Assembly (NCBI GenBank): GCA_026770575.1
Contig: MU657908.1
Span: 1,068-17,642 of the forward strand
Source of the DNA: Pelagophyceae sp. CCMP2097
Lineage: Eukaryota > Sar > Pelagophyceae
Length of the DNA stretch: 16,575 bases
Direction of reading: 5' to 3'
A program made the position numbers and the translations under genes. Within the stretch, counting starts at the first letter, position 1; every line of letters starts with the position of its first letter. Below, piece by piece: positions 15,207 to 16,575 of this stretch. The notes below the pieces were generated by a model, which did not search any database, was not told the DNA's origin, and saw only the letters and a program-made list of their open reading frames with translations.

Positions 15207-15939
15207 GCGGCGGCGACGAACGTGAGCGCGATGGACGCGGCGGCGGCGACCATGAGGACCTTTGCTGTGACGATGGCGTCCTGGCCGAGGATGCGGCGGC
15301 CGCCGAAGCGGCGCAGCTGGTCGTCGTCCGCGCCGCCGACGAGGTCGTCGTCGCCGTTTACCGCGACATCGAAGACGACCGAGTCCGACCCCGTCCCAAA
15401 GGGCTCGCCCACGGCGATGCGGCGCCAGAACTCGACGGCGGCCCAAGCGAAAGGCGCGACGCCGATGAAGAAGACGGCCGTGTCCACCTATGCGGCGCCG
15501 TCACAGCTCCACGCCGAGCCGCGGAGGTGACGTGGGGTGGGTAAACAATGGCAACAGTCCGGCGTGCCCTCGGAGCGCCCGCCGGTCTCTGTCAAACGCT
15601 GCCGCCCGGGCCCGTGCGCACACTTACGGCGGTCCGGGGGAGCAGCTATTTCAGGCGAGGGGTGACCGCTCCGGCCCTTCATTCGCCCAGGGGAGCACGG
15701 GCACTTACGGCAGTGATGCCTCGCGGCTCGAAGGGGGCGCGAACGACTTCGTCTGCTGCGGCGGCGAGCGACGGTTCGGCGAGCCATGCGGCGGCGGCAG
15801 CGGCTACGAAGATGCGGCCGAGCACGACGGGCGTGTCGTCCCGCGGCGCGGCCCGTATGCGCGGCGCGGCGGCTGGCGCGCGGCGCGGAGCGAGGCCGGT
15901 GGCGCCCACGAACAGCGCCAGCGAGAGGAGCACCTTCAT
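15197..15939 (-). CDS. Predicted plastid-targeted small membrane protein of unknown function
   Basis: Two exons, 15939-15709 and 15487-15197, give 173 residues. The donor is the textbook GCC|GTAAGT and the acceptor GCATAG, both phase 0. The first ~14 residues (KVLLSLALFVGATG) look like a signal peptide. LAPRRAPAAAPRIRAAPR then resembles a transit peptide, with the cleavage region near GATG-LAP, similar to the heterokont ASAFAP signal but with Leu in place of Phe. A hydrophobic segment follows (about 42-58, Ala-rich). Exon 2 has a second membrane segment (VFFIGVAPFAWAAVEFW), a polar loop with EPFGTGSDSVVF, and a C-terminal membrane segment (VLMVAAAASIALTFVAAA). I do not recognise the family. 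A thylakoid or envelope membrane location is an inference. Confidence 0.6.
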
Positions 15940-16270
15940 CGACGCCACAGGGCCCGGCCGCTGCACAGCAACGGCGGCGGAGAAAAGACCTGCGCCCAGA
16001 GAGCGGCCCACCCGCGTCGGTAAAGGCGGCTCGTCGACGTCCGACGCGATCGAGAGAGCACTGAGCAGACGGAATTCGACGCTGCAGCAGCACTGCAACA
16101 GGCAAGGGATTTGATCGCGGCCCGAGTCTCGTCGACGAGGGCGCGGCCTCGCAGCAATCCCGAGGCGCGCAAGAAAATGTTTGCAAGTTCCACGCAGATC
16201 CGTAGCAGCGTTACGTTCCTGACAGCGAAGTGGCCATGGAGACGGAGGACACGGCGTGAGAACGGCAACA
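15940..16270. other. Upstream region of the plastid-protein gene
   Basis: Presumed 5' untranslated and promoter region for the - strand gene starting at 15939. The frame of that gene stays open far upstream, but the translation loses the plastid-signal logic and runs into the minisatellite, so the ATG at 15939 is preferred. No TATA box or initiator is evident. Confidence 0.35.
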
Positions 16271-16575
16271 GGGACTTGCAGGGCAGTGCAGGACCCCACA
16301 GGGCCTTGCCGGGCCTTGCAGGACCTCATTGGGTCTTGCAGGGCCGTGCAGTACCTCACAGGGCCTTGTAAGGCCGTGCAGGACCTCCCTGGGCCTCGCC
16401 GGGCCTTGCAGGACCTCACAGGGCCTTGCAGGGCCATACAGGACCTCACAGGGCCTTTCAGGATCTCACAGGGCCTTGCCGGACCTTGTCGGGCCTTGCA
16501 GGACCTCGCAGGGTCTTGCAGGACCTCACAGGGCCTTGCAGGGCCGTGTAGGACCTCACAGGGCCTTGCAGGGTC
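16271..16575. repeat. 10-base minisatellite reaching the window end
   Basis: About 30 units of a 10-base repeat, variants of GGGCCTTGCA, GGACCTCACA and GGGCCGTGCA, run to the last base. The register stays exactly 10 over 305 bases, with substitutions but no indels visible. The array is truncated by the window edge, so its real length is unknown. It lies 5' of the plastid-protein gene. Confidence 0.9.

Noticed and set aside
16271..16575. CRISPR-like array
   Set aside because: The units are 10 bases with no unique spacers, in a eukaryotic context. This is a minisatellite.

Overview
This window looks like nuclear DNA of a GC-rich photosynthetic eukaryote. The genes are split by short introns (44-221 bases), most of which end in TAG. 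Both large proteins are of eukaryote-only types. A third protein starts with what looks like a two-part (signal plus transit) plastid import signal, as in algae with red-derived complex plastids. A stramenopile alga, possibly a pelagophyte related to Aureococcus, is my best guess. That is inference from style, not a species match.

Layout. 1-2151: no gene I can support; a GC-rich stretch, a 26-base perfect palindrome and an AT-rich island with small tandem duplications. 2152-5364 (+): a nine-exon gene for a 769-residue inositol polyphosphate 5-phosphatase of the OCRL/INPP5B type (5-phosphatase, ASH, RhoGAP-like). The exon sum divides by three and every junction restores a family motif or keeps frame. 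5476-12927 (-): an eight-exon gene for a polycystin (PKD2-like TRP) channel of about 2307 residues. Its first extracellular loop is about 1,530 residues, several times the usual size. The two genes converge, with only 111 bases between stop codons. 13019-14853: a repeat cluster made of an 858-base unit bounded by 22-base inverted repeats, a 702-base hAT-like element carrying only a BED-like zinc-finger ORF, and, four bases further on, a 233-base foldback with 104-base arms. 15197-15939 (-): a two-exon gene for a small predicted plastid membrane protein of unknown function. 16271-16575: a minisatellite with an exact 10-base period that runs off the window end.

How they may relate. In animals, OCRL/INPP5B phosphatases control PI(4,5)P2 at endosomes and cilia, polycystins are ciliary cation channels, and ASH domains are common in cilium and centrosome proteins. 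The convergent pair is therefore suggestive of a shared phosphoinositide/calcium or cilium theme, but proximity alone does not prove a functional link. Of 16 inferred introns, two or three seem to begin with GC rather than GT. The polycystin exon 4/5 junction remains the least certain part of the models.
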